Positions 51,285 through 61,182 of a stretch of 64,000 bases of DNA are shown here, piece by piece (position 1 is the first letter of the stretch; every line of letters begins with the position of its first letter). The translations under genes and the position numbers were made by a program. Source of the DNA: Alkalihalobacillus sp047302405. Its GTDB lineage: Bacteria; Bacillota; Bacilli; Bacillales; Bacillaceae_D. The stretch spans positions 3,844,001 through 3,908,000 of the forward strand of contig NZ_CP154853.1 of NCBI RefSeq assembly GCF_047302405.1. The letters are read 5' to 3'. Under the pieces are notes generated by a model that was not told the origin of the DNA, did not search any database, and saw nothing but the letters and a program-made list of their open reading frames with translations.

Positions 51285-52424
51285 TTGAAATTTAAACGAA
51301 CTTTTTTTACTAAAAGAAACAATAAATACATTATTGTTTTTATCCTTTTAGGTATCTGTTTTGTAGCATCCCTCTCTTTTGTTCAGAACAATCATTCATT
51401 ATATGAACGCTCGATTGCACAATTGGTAGAAACGAATTTAGTAGCGTCAAGTGAAGTGATAGATCGTCATGGAAATAAGGATATCCTTTTCACTCAAACA
51501 ATACTAGCGGAAATAAAAAATGGAGAGGAAAAAGGCCAGCTTATCCAGTTAGTTAATGAGTATTCAACGTCTGGTGCCTATGACCAACAATATGAAGTAG
51601 AGAACGAGGTATTTGTCACTATAGATGAAAGAGAAGATGGAAGTACTTATTTAACAGGAACCATTGAAGATGTAAAGCGAGATAAATATGTACTGTATGT
51701 AGCGTGGATTTTTATCTTTATTCTCCTTTTAGTTGGTAAAAAACAAGGCTTATTTTCCCTTGTGAGCTTGGTGATTAATGCAATTTTGTTATCCTATGCT
51801 TTAGATTTATACTTAAGTACCTACAAAATCAATTTGCTTGTTATCTCTTGTATAAGTGTCATATTATTTACGGTAATTTCCTTGCTAATTGTTAATGGAT
51901 TTAATCTAAAGACGTATGCAGCAGTTGTAGCGACATTACTAGGAACTTTTAGTTTATTAATCATTACATATGTTGTCATGGCAATAACAGAAGGAGCAGG
52001 CCTTAGATACGAGGGAATGCAATTTTTTGTTCGGCCACCAGAAATGATGTTTATGGTGGGAGTATTAATTGGGTCGTTAGGCGCTGTAATGGATATAGCA
52101 ATAACGATGTCTTCTTCCATCTTCAGCCTCTATGAAAAGAATAAGAAAATTTCAGTTCAAGCTCTCAAAACTTCAGGATTGGGGATTGGAAGAGATATAA
52201 TGGGAACCATGACAAATATTTTATTCTTCGTCTATATTAGTGGTTCTATACCAATACTAATACTGTATTTTATGAATAGTGTTCCCTTTGGCTATACCAT
52301 TTCGATTAATCTCTCACTAGAATTGGCTCGGGCATTAGCTGGTGGGATTGGGATTGTGCTAGCAATTCCGATTGGGCTATACACTTCTATTTTCTTTGTA
52401 AATCGAATGAGGGCTAAAGCATGA
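51285..52424 (+). CDS. YibE/F-family membrane protein
   Basis: A 379-residue protein. One N-terminal membrane helix (YIIVFILLGICFVASLSFV), an extracytoplasmic domain of about 100 residues with a strand-rich YEVENEVFVTIDE part, then about seven helices ending SLELARALAGGIGIVLAIPI. The VGVLIGSLGAVMDIAITMSS segment is typical of the YibE/F family. TTG at 51285 is chosen because GGAGG precedes it by 7 bases. It overlaps the next YibE/F gene by 4 bases, so the two probably form a complex. The transport substrate is unknown. Confidence 0.88.
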   Translation: MKFKRTFFTKRNNKYIIVFILLGICFVASLSFVQNNHSLYERSIAQLVETNLVASSEVIDRHGNKDILFTQTILAEIKNGEEKGQLIQLVNEYSTSGAYDQQYEVENEVFVTIDEREDGSTYLTGTIEDVKRDKYVLYVAWIFIFILLLVGKKQGLFSLVSLVINAILLSYALDLYLSTYKINLLVISCISVILFTVISLLIVNGFNLKTYAAVVATLLGTFSLLIITYVVMAITEGAGLRYEGMQFFVRPPEMMFMVGVLIGSLGAVMDIAITMSSSIFSLYEKNKKISVQALKTSGLGIGRDIMGTMTNILFFVYISGSIPILILYFMNSVPFGYTISINLSLELARALAGGIGIVLAIPIGLYTSIFFVNRMRAKA

Positions 52425-53197
52425 ATATGTTAGTAACGTTAGCCATTATTTTATTTCTCTTAATGATCGTTATTGGTGGAAAACAAGGCTTACGCTCTTT
52501 TATTGCCATATTTCTAAATCTATTCGTTCTACTTTTAACGATTCTATTTATGACAGCTCCTAATGCTGATCCGATACTTTTAACGTTAATAGCTTGTGCT
52601 GTGGTCAGTTGTATCAACCTCTTTTACATTAATGGACTTAATAGTAAAACGATAACTGCCTTTATTGCTACGATTATTACGACGGTCATTTTACTTTTGT
52701 TTATCATTATCATTACAGAAAATACGATGATCCAAGGTTTTGGAAAGGAAGAAATAGATGAGCTTACTGTATTTTCCTTGCATCTAGGAGTAGATTTTGT
52801 AAAAATTGGAGCGGCCGTGGTTATTATGAGTACCATCGGAGCGATTACTGATGTGGCCATTTCGATTTCTTCCCCGCTGCGAGAAATTTACATTCATAAT
52901 CATAATATTAATAGAAGAGATTTATTCTTAGCCGGTATTAGTATCGGAAAGGATATACTCGGAACAAGCACAAACACTTTGTTCTTTGCCTTTTTCGGGG
53001 CCTATTTAGGACTCCTAATTTGGTTTAAGGAATTATCTTATTCAATTGGTGAAATAGCAAATTCCAAGGTGTTTGTTGCCGAAATGATTACTATTCTATC
53101 GGCGGGCATCGGTGTGGCATTAATTATTCCGATTACATCGTGGATTACCGCCTATAGTTTAACAAAATCAGGAAATAAAAGTAAAGATACTGAATAA
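52421..53197 (+). CDS. YibE/F-family membrane protein (second subunit)
   Basis: A 258-residue membrane protein with about seven helices and the family segment VVIMSTIGAITDVAISISSP, but without the extracytoplasmic domain of its neighbour. Start and upstream stop overlap as ATGA, indicating translational coupling. Such two-gene YibE/F pairs recur in Firmicutes, but the function is not established. Confidence 0.88.
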   Translation: MNMLVTLAIILFLLMIVIGGKQGLRSFIAIFLNLFVLLLTILFMTAPNADPILLTLIACAVVSCINLFYINGLNSKTITAFIATIITTVILLLFIIIITENTMIQGFGKEEIDELTVFSLHLGVDFVKIGAAVVIMSTIGAITDVAISISSPLREIYIHNHNINRRDLFLAGISIGKDILGTSTNTLFFAFFGAYLGLLIWFKELSYSIGEIANSKVFVAEMITILSAGIGVALIIPITSWITAYSLTKSGNKSKDTE

Positions 53198-53208
53198 GAT
53201 AAAATACT

Positions 53209-53673
53209 CTTTCTAAGTGGCAGCCTGGAGACTCCAAACTAAGATGGGCATACATTGGGTTGTTAGTTGTACTGATGATACTATCTGCCCCTGCCCAGAA
53301 GTATGCAACTGCACAATATTTCATTAGAAGTTTAGGTAACTTTGCAGATACTTACTTATCGACTGCTTTATTATTTTTTGGACTATGGTTATTGGTTTAT
53401 TGGCAAGGGTTATACAGCATAACCCACAAGCTAATACAAAAAGATAAGAGGAAGTTTAGAATAAGGAGAAAACAATCTACCAATAGTAGGTTCTTACCGA
53501 AAAGTGACAAAGTTTATTATAATTCGATTTTACTTTTTCTGTTAAGCGTATCCAAGTTCAATTATGTTTTATTATCAAATAGAAATATTCCAATCCATAA
53601 AAAACGTGATACAGCAACATTTTCTGCTGTATCACGTTATCATTTTCTGTCACCTTATCTTATAATTAAGTGA
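53209..53673 (+). pseudogene. Fragment of a membrane protein
   Basis: An open frame without a convincing start codon or ribosome site. Its first half has two hydrophobic segments (WAYIGLLVVLMILSAPAQ and YLSTALLFFGLWLLVYWQG), looking like the C-terminal end of a larger membrane protein; the last third is low in coherence and overlaps a hairpin. I do not recognise the family. Confidence 0.4.
53603..53638. terminator. Strong hairpin between the YibE/F region and glmS
   Basis: AACGTGATACAGCA pairs perfectly with TGCTGTATCACGTT (8-base loop). The preceding A-run makes it a plausible terminator for the minus-strand glmS transcript; the plus-strand side has only TATCATTTTC. Confidence 0.6.
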
Positions 53674-53732
53674 TATTCGTTGTTGTAATTAGTGACAGGA
53701 TTAATTATAACTCACAAACAGCTTCCCCAAAC

Positions 53733-55535
53733 CTACTCCACCGTTACACTCTTAGCTAAGTTACGTGGTTTATCAACATCGCAATCACGATGTAAGGCTG
53801 CGTAATAAGCGATCAACTGTAATGGTAAGACCGACACAAGTGGTGTTAAGAATTCGTGGACGGCTGGGATGACGAATGCGTCTGTTTCTTCGTTCATTCC
53901 TTCCATGCTGATGATGCATGGGCTTGCGCCACGTGCAGCGACTTCTTTAACATTTCCGCGAATGCTTAGGTTTACGTGCTCTTGTGTTGCTAGAGCGATA
54001 ACTGGTGTACCGTCTTCGATTAAGGCAATCGTTCCGTGCTTTAACTCTCCTCCGGCAAATCCTTCTGCTTGGATATAAGAGATTTCCTTTAACTTCAAGG
54101 CTCCTTCTAGACATACATAGTAGTCAGCGGCACGGCCGATAAAGAAGGCATTTCTTGATACCGCTAAATAATGACGAGCAATTTTTTCTAGCTTTTCTTT
54201 TTGATCGGTTAGAACTTCCATCGCATTGGCGACAATACCTAGCTCTTGTAATGGATCAAAGTCAAGCTCAATTCCTTGTGCGTTCGCTGTATCAACAGCA
54301 AGTAATGTAAAGACAGCCATTTGAGCCGTGTAAGCTTTTGTGGAGGCTACTGCAATTTCTGGTCCTGCAAAAGTGTGTAACGTAAAGTCTGCTTCACGTG
54401 AAAGTGTGGAGCCTGGAACATTTGTAATCGTTAAGGCTTGGTATCCATGTTTTTTCACTTCGACTAACACACCACGTAAGTCTGCCGTTTCTCCACTTTG
54501 AGAAATAAAAATAAAGAGTGGGTTCTCCGATAAAAGTGGCATATTATATAAAAACTCGCTGGCAATATGCACTTCTACTGGACGTTTTGCTATTTTTTCT
54601 ATTAATTGCTTTCCAACAAGACCAGCATGATAGCTCGTTCCTGCCGCAATTACATATATACGATCAGATTGTTTCATGGCGTCACGAATATCATCATCTA
54701 AACGAATTGTTCCGTCTTCATTTTGGTATTGTTGAATGATGTTGCGAATCACAAAAGGCTGCTCATCAATTTCTTTTAACATGTAATGAGGGTATGTGCC
54801 TTTTTCAATATCGCTTGCATCATATTCAGCAGTAAATGGCTCACGTGTTCTTGTTTCACCATTTAATGTTTTAATTACTACATGATCGCGACTTAAAATC
54901 ACGTATTCTTCGTCCATGATTTCTAAAAATTGCTTTGTCACTTGTAGCATTGCCATTGCATCAGATGCAATCACATTAAAATCATCACCAACACCAATTA
55001 ATAAAGGACTTTTACTTTTGCCGACATAGATGATCTCACTATTTTCCCCATCTAATAAAGCAATCGCATAAGAGCCTTTTAATAAAGACAATGTATGACT
55101 AAATGCGGCTTCAACAGATTGGCCTTCTCCAACAAATTTCTCAATTAATAACACAATGATTTCCGTGTCTGTGTCACTTGCTGGTTGAACATCTGTTAAA
55201 TATTCGCGTGATAGCTGTTCGTAGTTTTCAATGACTCCATTATGAACCAATGTAAATCGCTCAGTTTTACTTTGATGTGGATGTGCATTAATCCGACTTG
55301 GTTCTCCGTGTGTTGCCCAACGTGTATGCCCAATACCTACTGTACCGGCAGCCTTTTCGTCAACCGCACTACGTAAAGTCGCAATCCGTCCTTTTTCCTT
55401 AAATACCTCGATTCCTTCTTTCGCAACTAAGGCAATCCCGGCTGAATCATAGCCACGGTATTCAAGCTTTTCTAAACCTTTCAAAAGAACTTCCTTCGCA
55501 TCATTTGTTCCAATATAACCGACAATTCCACACAT
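53733..55535 (-). CDS. glmS: Glutamine-fructose-6-phosphate aminotransferase (isomerizing)
   Basis: A 600-residue enzyme that makes glucosamine-6-phosphate for peptidoglycan. The N-terminal glutaminase starts MCGIVGYIG with the catalytic Cys2, and two SIS domains follow (VIAAGTSYHAGLVGKQLIEK; FIGRAADYYVCLEGALKLKE), ending KPRNLAKSVTVE. GGGAGG precedes the ATG. It has its own promoter and a glmS ribozyme in the leader, so expression falls when glucosamine-6-phosphate accumulates. Confidence 0.98.
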   Translation of the reverse strand: MCGIVGYIGTNDAKEVLLKGLEKLEYRGYDSAGIALVAKEGIEVFKEKGRIATLRSAVDEKAAGTVGIGHTRWATHGEPSRINAHPHQSKTERFTLVHNGVIENYEQLSREYLTDVQPASDTDTEIIVLLIEKFVGEGQSVEAAFSHTLSLLKGSYAIALLDGENSEIIYVGKSKSPLLIGVGDDFNVIASDAMAMLQVTKQFLEIMDEEYVILSRDHVVIKTLNGETRTREPFTAEYDASDIEKGTYPHYMLKEIDEQPFVIRNIIQQYQNEDGTIRLDDDIRDAMKQSDRIYVIAAGTSYHAGLVGKQLIEKIAKRPVEVHIASEFLYNMPLLSENPLFIFISQSGETADLRGVLVEVKKHGYQALTITNVPGSTLSREADFTLHTFAGPEIAVASTKAYTAQMAVFTLLAVDTANAQGIELDFDPLQELGIVANAMEVLTDQKEKLEKIARHYLAVSRNAFFIGRAADYYVCLEGALKLKEISYIQAEGFAGGELKHGTIALIEDGTPVIALATQEHVNLSIRGNVKEVAARGASPCIISMEGMNEETDAFVIPAVHEFLTPLVSVLPLQLIAYYAALHRDCDVDKPRNLAKSVTVE

Positions 55536-55614
55536 AATAAGTTACCTCCCATAATTGGGGGCAAGCAATCATTCAGGGACATACTCGCCCCCACTCTTTT
55601 CATTTTTTTATGGG

Positions 55615-55769
55615 CATGCAGCTTTTGATTTTGTCCAAAGAGTCACCTCTTCGTTTTTTACAAAAGCTTAACGGTCGTCATGCGGCAACCGGAGGGCATC
55701 CGCCGAAAAAATCGATAAACCCTCACCTCGTCAACTGCTTTTCTTTCCGTTCAAAAACAGTCCTGGCGC
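55615..55769 (-). ncRNA. glmS ribozyme/riboswitch
   Basis: The minus strand contains the conserved ribozyme blocks in order: AGCGCCAGGAC at the cleavage site (cut expected between 55770 and 55769), GTTGACGAGGTGAGGGTTTA with TCGA, TCGGCGGATGCCCTCCGGTT, and the P4 hairpin GAAGAGGTGACTCTTTGG. It lies about 80 bases upstream of glmS. On binding glucosamine-6-phosphate it cleaves its own mRNA. Confidence 0.95.
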
Positions 55770-55821
55770 TTCAATCATGATTAAAATCCTAATCCACCTT
55801 TCCATCATAGAATCGAATTTA

Positions 55822-55850
55822 ATCATATCGTAAAGTTGTCCGAACGTCAA
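55822..55850 (-). promoter_or_regulatory. glmS promoter
   Basis: On the minus strand TTGACG (55850-55845) and TATGAT (55827-55822) are 17 bases apart, about 50 bases upstream of the ribozyme cleavage site. Confidence 0.8.
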
Positions 55851-55897
55851 TTTACAAAATCATTACTAGTGGTATGAGTATTTTTCGTTACTCATCA

Positions 55898-55940
55898 TAA
55901 AAATATGCATAAGTGTCCGGGAAGGTGCACTTATGCATAT
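55898..55940 (-). terminator. Terminator of the cdaA-cdaR-glmM operon
   Basis: ATATGCATAAGTG (minus strand) pairs with CACTTATGCATAT and is followed by TTTTTATG. It lies 10 bases after the glmM stop. Confidence 0.85.
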
Positions 55941-55949
55941 CATTCTAAG

Positions 55950-57296
55950 CTATTCGTTTAAGCCCATTTCCGCCTCAACGACTTCAGCAATGGATGTGAC
56001 AAATTGTTGACAAAGCTCTTCTGTTTTCGCTTCAACCATCACACGTACTAATGGCTCTGTTCCAGAAGGACGAACGAGAACGCGGCCTTCCCCATTCATA
56101 TCCTCTTCCACTTTTGTAATCGCTTCTTTGACCTTTTCGTTATCTGTCACCGCATGTTTATCTGTCACACGGATATTAACAAGCTCTTGTGGAAACGTCT
56201 CCATCTCCATCGCTAATTCAGATAATGGTTTATTCGTCGCTTTCATAATATTGACGAGTTGAAGCGCCGAAAGCAAACCGTCGCCAGTCGTAATATAATC
56301 TAAGAAAATAATATGGCCAGACTGTTCACCACCAAGATTGAAGTCACCTTTTCTCATTTCCTCCATCACATAACGATCGCCAACAGCCGTTTGTTTTGTT
56401 TCAATACCTTCTGCTTCCAACCCTTTATAAAAGCCAAGATTACTCATGACAGTCGAGACAACCGTTCCATGCTTTAACCAGCCTTGCTCCTTCATAAACT
56501 TCGCACAGATAAACATGATATGATCCCCATCGACAATGTTTCCTTTTTCATCAATCGCAATTAAACGATCAGCATCACCGTCAAAAGCAAGACCGATTTG
56601 GGCTTCTTTTTCAACAACAAAAGCTGCCAGCTTCTCAGGGTGTGTTGATCCACACTCCTCATTGATGTTTACTCCGTTTGGTGAAGTTCCCATTGTCGAA
56701 ATATCCGCCTCTAAATCAGCGAATAAATACGGGGCAATGGAAGACGCCGCTCCATTGGCACAGTCAAGCGCTACGTGAACCCCTGAGAAATCTTGTTGCA
56801 CCGTTTGTTTTAAAAACTGAAGATACTTCTGTCCACCTTCAAAATAATCACTTACTTGTCCAAGTGCTCCTCCTGTAGGGCGTGGTAACTCATCAGCTTT
56901 ATCGAGTAGCTCTTCAATTTCCGCCTCTTGTTCATCCATTAATTTAAATCCGTCTGGACCAAAAAACTTAATCCCATTATCAGGAACAGGGTTATGAGAA
57001 GCCGAAATCATCACACCTGCATTGGCACTTAAAGCTTTTGTTAAATAGGCCACACCTGGAGTTGAAATAACACCAAGTCGCATTACCTCAGCTCCGATTG
57101 ATAATAATCCGGCCACAAGCGCACTTTCAAGCATTTCTCCTGAAATTCTTGTATCTCGCCCTATAACCACTCGTGGATGTGTCGTATCTTTCGTTAACAC
57201 ATGTCCACCCATTCTTCCTAATTTAAAAGCTAATTCTGGTGTTAATTCGGTATTCGCCACACCACGAACACCATCGGTTCCAAAATATTTTCCCAT
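55950..57296 (-). CDS. glmM: Phosphoglucosamine mutase
   Basis: A 448-residue mutase converting glucosamine-6-phosphate to glucosamine-1-phosphate. The phospho-Ser is S100 in ISASHNPVPDNG, the metal loop is AFDGDADRLIA, the sugar loop GGEQSGHI, and the phosphate loop RPSGTEPLVRVM. The ATG at 57296 gives the standard MGKYFGTDGVRG start; a nearby ATG at 57305 is closer to AAGGAG and cannot be excluded. It is the third gene of the cdaA-cdaR-glmM operon. Confidence 0.97.
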   Translation of the reverse strand: MGKYFGTDGVRGVANTELTPELAFKLGRMGGHVLTKDTTHPRVVIGRDTRISGEMLESALVAGLLSIGAEVMRLGVISTPGVAYLTKALSANAGVMISASHNPVPDNGIKFFGPDGFKLMDEQEAEIEELLDKADELPRPTGGALGQVSDYFEGGQKYLQFLKQTVQQDFSGVHVALDCANGAASSIAPYLFADLEADISTMGTSPNGVNINEECGSTHPEKLAAFVVEKEAQIGLAFDGDADRLIAIDEKGNIVDGDHIMFICAKFMKEQGWLKHGTVVSTVMSNLGFYKGLEAEGIETKQTAVGDRYVMEEMRKGDFNLGGEQSGHIIFLDYITTGDGLLSALQLVNIMKATNKPLSELAMEMETFPQELVNIRVTDKHAVTDNEKVKEAITKVEEDMNGEGRVLVRPSGTEPLVRVMVEAKTEELCQQFVTSIAEVVEAEMGLNE

Positions 57297-57323
57297 ATTA
57301 TTCATTCTCTCCTTCAAGACCTA

Positions 57324-58568
57324 TCAATCATCAGATTCTTCTAGCCTGATATTCACCGTAATCTTATTTTGACTAGCTACAAAAGCAAAGTCTCTTGGTC
57401 CATTAATTTGGACCTCGACCTCGTGTTCGCCTTCTCCTTCTTGACTAACATCAATAAACACTTGGATGTCTTCTCTTGTTAGTTCTTCAAGTCGGCTAAG
57501 AGCTCCTCGGGCTACCACCGAAATGGTAGACGGTTCTCCACTCGCTAACGAGACCGTTGTACCGGCAGATTCACCCACAATCTCTAAACTTAAATCTTCA
57601 AATTCTCTATCCACTTTCTCTGAAATCGTCGGGGTTACCATTAACGTTTCTGGTTCTACTTGTTCAATGCCCTCTGGCAAAGGAATCTCCAATTCAACTG
57701 GCTCTCCATCCTCTAATTCGGATAAATCTAAAATGATGCCTTCTAATACATCAATCTCATCAATAACTTCTGTAGGTCCAAAAATCGTTACTTCTCGCGG
57801 TTCAACTATTAAAGATTCCAAACTTAAATCATCCGGCAATTCACCTTCACGCGTGATTTTAATTGGTACGGTCTTATTTGGACTCGTAATCGGCACCTTT
57901 ACCTCAACAATGGAAGGCTCCGTTTCAAGCGATAATTCATTGCCATTACGGTCATACAGTTTAACTGGAACCGTATCTTCTATAGAACCATCTGCCTCAC
58001 TTATATTAACATATGCTTTAGCAGTTGCAACCTCCGCCACGGCATCCCTTGCTGCTTTAACCGTCACGTTAACAGGCGTGACAATCGGTGTGCCAACAGA
58101 ATAACCTTCCTCAACTTCTTCTTCATTTACTAACTCTACCGTTACCGGTAAAGAGTATGTCTGCTTCTCTTGTAAAACAACTCTTGCATATTCAGGTACA
58201 ATGGCTACTGTAACATCATTTCGAAAACCTCGATGCTCCACTTGTAATGTATGCGTGCCTTCTTCTTGAGCCGTAACATCAACAAAAACCTCATAGTTTG
58301 GTCTCATCATTTGAAACATCTGAATCGCCGTTTGACTCCCTGTTAATGTCACTTGGACTGTCTCCGTTTGATCGATTAACGAATAATTTTCCTCATCATA
58401 ATAAACCGTTAAAGGAACCTCACCAACTGTATGTGTACTTGACGATAAAGTCGGTAATAATCCGGGTTGGTTGTTAACATTATCTAAATTCACCATCGTA
58501 AAAAGCATTAACGCAATAAAAAAGGAAATGATTTTAACGAACCAATGACTGTTAAATAACTTATCCAT
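57324..58568 (-). CDS. cdaR: CdaR, YbbR-domain regulator of diadenylate cyclase
   Basis: A 414-residue protein with one N-terminal membrane anchor (IISFFIALMLFTMVNLDNV) and four extracytoplasmic YbbR repeats of about 80 residues (for example VPLTVYYDEENYSLI and VKVPITSPNKTVPIKITREG). CdaR binds and modulates CdaA. Its start overlaps the cdaA stop by 8 bases, and glmM follows closely. Confidence 0.95.
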   Translation of the reverse strand: MDKLFNSHWFVKIISFFIALMLFTMVNLDNVNNQPGLLPTLSSSTHTVGEVPLTVYYDEENYSLIDQTETVQVTLTGSQTAIQMFQMMRPNYEVFVDVTAQEEGTHTLQVEHRGFRNDVTVAIVPEYARVVLQEKQTYSLPVTVELVNEEEVEEGYSVGTPIVTPVNVTVKAARDAVAEVATAKAYVNISEADGSIEDTVPVKLYDRNGNELSLETEPSIVEVKVPITSPNKTVPIKITREGELPDDLSLESLIVEPREVTIFGPTEVIDEIDVLEGIILDLSELEDGEPVELEIPLPEGIEQVEPETLMVTPTISEKVDREFEDLSLEIVGESAGTTVSLASGEPSTISVVARGALSRLEELTREDIQVFIDVSQEGEGEHEVEVQINGPRDFAFVASQNKITVNIRLEESDD

Positions 58569-59385
58569 TTTTCTTCCCTCCCCACTGCCAACGAGAAGAT
58601 TGGGTCGGTACTGATTTATCTAGCTCATCTTTTAGGAGATCTCTTAGTTTATCCTCATCAATATCCCTATGCAACTCTCCGTTTTTCGTTAAAGAAATAC
58701 TTCCAGTTTCCTCGGAGACAATAACCGTTAAACAATCGGTCACTTCACTTACCCCTAATGCCGCACGGTGCCTTGTCCCTAATTCTTTTGAAATAAAAGG
58801 GTTCTCAGAAAGTGGTAAATAACAGCCTGCCGCTAGAATTTGATTATCTTTTATGATGACAGCCCCATCATGGAGTGGCGTATTTGGAATAAACGTATTA
58901 ATTAATAACTCAGAAGTTAAGTTAGCGTTCATCTGAATGCCTGTCTCCACATAATCCGTCATTCCTGTCTCTCTTTCAATTGACATTAAGGCCCCGATTC
59001 GGCGTTTCCCCATGTATGTAGAAGCTTTAATAATCGCTTCAACCGAGCGCTGATTCACTTCCTCCTGTGGGGCACTTCGGCCAGAAAAGAATCTTCCTCG
59101 CCCTAATTGTTCCAAGGCTCTTCGTAACTCCGGCTGGAAAATAATGATGACCGCCAGCACCCCATAAGTCACCGTTTGAGTCATAATAAATTCTAATGTC
59201 CTTAAACCAAATAAACGACTAATGAACCAGACAGCAAGAACCACCGTAATTCCCTTTACTAATTGCACTGCCCGCGTTCCACGAATAATCATAATTAATT
59301 TATATATAACGTAAGTAACAAGTAAAATATCAACAATTTGACCTAAATATTCAAATATAACGATATCTTCTAAAAATGGGAACAT
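58561..59385 (-). CDS. cdaA: Diadenylate cyclase CdaA
   Basis: A 274-residue membrane enzyme that makes c-di-AMP from ATP. Three N-terminal helices are followed by the DAC domain with the catalytic motifs TPLHDGAVII and LGTRHRAALG. ATG at 59385 is chosen because GGAGGG lies upstream. It heads the cdaA-cdaR-glmM operon. An extended -10 element TGCTATAAT lies at about 59632-59640, giving a leader of about 240 bases in which I see no riboswitch. Confidence 0.97.
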   Translation of the reverse strand: MFPFLEDIVIFEYLGQIVDILLVTYVIYKLIMIIRGTRAVQLVKGITVVLAVWFISRLFGLRTLEFIMTQTVTYGVLAVIIIFQPELRRALEQLGRGRFFSGRSAPQEEVNQRSVEAIIKASTYMGKRRIGALMSIERETGMTDYVETGIQMNANLTSELLINTFIPNTPLHDGAVIIKDNQILAAGCYLPLSENPFISKELGTRHRAALGVSEVTDCLTVIVSEETGSISLTKNGELHRDIDEDKLRDLLKDELDKSVPTQSSRWQWGGKKNG

Positions 59386-59933
59386 GACTACCCTCCAAAC
59401 CAAATCATCCAGTTATCTATCTTTGCTTTCATTTATGCTTTTATAGCAACTATTAAAAAAATGTAAAAAAATAAAAAGGCTCTTCCTTTCAGTAAAGAAA
59501 TCCAGCTTCCACCTTCATCAAAGTTAACAACTAGCCAAATCTTATGAAAGTATACTCTAGGAAATAGGAATGTCTTTCTAGTATAAGCAAATACCACTAA
59601 ATGCATCCTTTTATTTCCTTAACTTTTCTTTATTATAGCATAGTTTCCCTTCACAACCGAATCCGAACGATTACTGTCATAACAAGGATTTAGGCCAATT
59701 TCCATTTCATTTTTAATGGAATAGAGAATTTAAGAGATTCTAACACAAGTAGTGCCAAAATAACGTTCACCAAATATACTCGACCCACCCTTCCAAAAAA
59801 ACCTAACGATCTTAGACTTTACTACTAATGTTGCGATGAAGATGTTTCAGCCCCCTTAGTTCGTCCCCTAAACCTTAAAAAAACACCCCAGGCACTATAA
59901 GCACCTGAGGCAAATAAACAATAGAAATCACAC
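59386..59933 (-). other. Intergenic region between rsiW and cdaA
   Basis: It contains the probable cdaA promoter (extended -10 TGCTATAAT on the minus strand at 59640-59632) and, at 59879-59912, the terminator of sigW-rsiW (CCTCAGGTGC pairing with TGCCTGGGG, followed by TTTTTTT). Nothing else is recognised. Confidence 0.65.
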
Positions 59934-60572
59934 TTAATCTTCATAATCATTATTATTCGTTATCGAGACAACTTCTGTAAAAAATGATTTTATATGGTAC
60001 CAAACCCACTCTAAAGCTTGATTTACTTCACTAATTTCTCCTGAAACATGGCCAGCAGAAGCTAAGTAAGGCTCACTATTCACTAATAGAACATTCCCTC
60101 TCACTTCACCCTCCACAATAAAATTTCCATTTTTTACCGTTAAATCACCATGAATGATTTCTCCCTCCGGAACGATAACTTGGCCGGTTTCATGGTCGAC
60201 AATTACGTTGCCAGGACCACTTACAGAAATCCCTTCTTGATTTTCAAACCACATTGACGTAATACTTGCTGTCATTAGGAGAAAAAAGATAGCAGCAGCT
60301 GTTATGAGCGGGTGCTTTCTTAAATGCCCCTTCCATTTTGATGTCGTCTTCTTTTTTGGCAAGTTCGCCATGACTTTATTCGTAAACTCCTCAGGTGCTT
60401 CGATATGTGAAGCACTTTGAACAAAGGCAATCGCCTTTCTTAATTGATTCACATGTTCACGGCATATTTCACATTTCTCCGTATGTCTATATAATTCAAG
60501 CTTTTCTTCACTTGTTGCTTCTCCATCAAAATATTTATCAATTAGTTCATTATACTGACGCTCACATCGCAT
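59934..60572 (-). CDS. rsiW: Anti-sigma-W factor RsiW
   Basis: A 212-residue membrane anti-sigma factor. The N-terminal zinc-binding anti-sigma domain has HTEKCEIC (HxxxCxxC) near residue 33, one membrane helix follows at about 88-108 (LITAAAIFFLLMTASITSMW), and the extracytoplasmic part has a polymer-like repeat IHGDLTVKNGNFIVEGEVRG. ATG at 60572 is chosen since GAGGAGG lies 7 bases upstream. It holds SigW inactive until cleaved by regulated proteolysis (PrsW and RasP in B. subtilis). Confidence 0.93.
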   Translation of the reverse strand: MRCERQYNELIDKYFDGEATSEEKLELYRHTEKCEICREHVNQLRKAIAFVQSASHIEAPEEFTNKVMANLPKKKTTSKWKGHLRKHPLITAAAIFFLLMTASITSMWFENQEGISVSGPGNVIVDHETGQVIVPEGEIIHGDLTVKNGNFIVEGEVRGNVLLVNSEPYLASAGHVSGEISEVNQALEWVWYHIKSFFTEVVSITNNNDYED

Positions 60573-60587
60573 CTTCATTCCTCCTCT

Positions 60588-61151
60588 CTATACATCCTTC
60601 ATCCGTTTCCTTAAAGCTTCCCGTCCTCTGTGTATCCTCGTTTTCACTGTCGAAACAGGCATATCAAGAATATCAGATATCTCTTTAAGCGATAAATCCT
60701 CAATGTACTTCAAAATAATAACAGTTCGATATTTTAAAGGTAGCCGATTAATTTCATCTTGAACCCATTCTTGAAGTTCTAATGTCACGACCTGCTCCTC
60801 AGGTAAAGCTTCATCTGTCGCTATTTGGGATTCATATGTCAGCCCATCGGCCCCTTTTACTTCTTCTTGTAAATAATAATCTGGTTTCTTTTTTCGTAAC
60901 CTATCAATCGCTACGTTAGTGGCAATTCGAAATAGCCAAGTAGAAAACTTCCGATTAATATCATACTGTTCAATATTTGTATAGGCACGAAGAAACGCTT
61001 CCTGTGCCACGTCTTGGGCTTCATAAGAATTACCAACCATACGATAGGCCACTTGATATACTTTATCTTTAAAAAGTTCAACTAGCTCAGCAAATGCTTG
61101 CTCGTCACCCTTCTTCACTTCCTTTATGATCCTTTTCACTAATTTATCCAT
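60588..61151 (-). CDS. sigW: ECF sigma factor SigW
   Basis: A 187-residue ECF sigma factor controlling envelope-stress and antimicrobial-resistance genes. Region 2 includes SYEAQDVAQEAFLRAYTNIE and KFSTWLFRIATNVAIDRLR; region 4 includes LPLKYRTVIILKYIEDLSL and MPVSTVKTRIHRGREALRK. It is co-transcribed with rsiW (15-base gap) from an autoregulated SigW promoter at 61183-61208. Confidence 0.97.
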   Translation of the reverse strand: MDKLVKRIIKEVKKGDEQAFAELVELFKDKVYQVAYRMVGNSYEAQDVAQEAFLRAYTNIEQYDINRKFSTWLFRIATNVAIDRLRKKKPDYYLQEEVKGADGLTYESQIATDEALPEEQVVTLELQEWVQDEINRLPLKYRTVIILKYIEDLSLKEISDILDMPVSTVKTRIHRGREALRKRMKDV

Positions 61152-61182
61152 TGCAAATCCCCTATTATTCTCTACTATGGTT

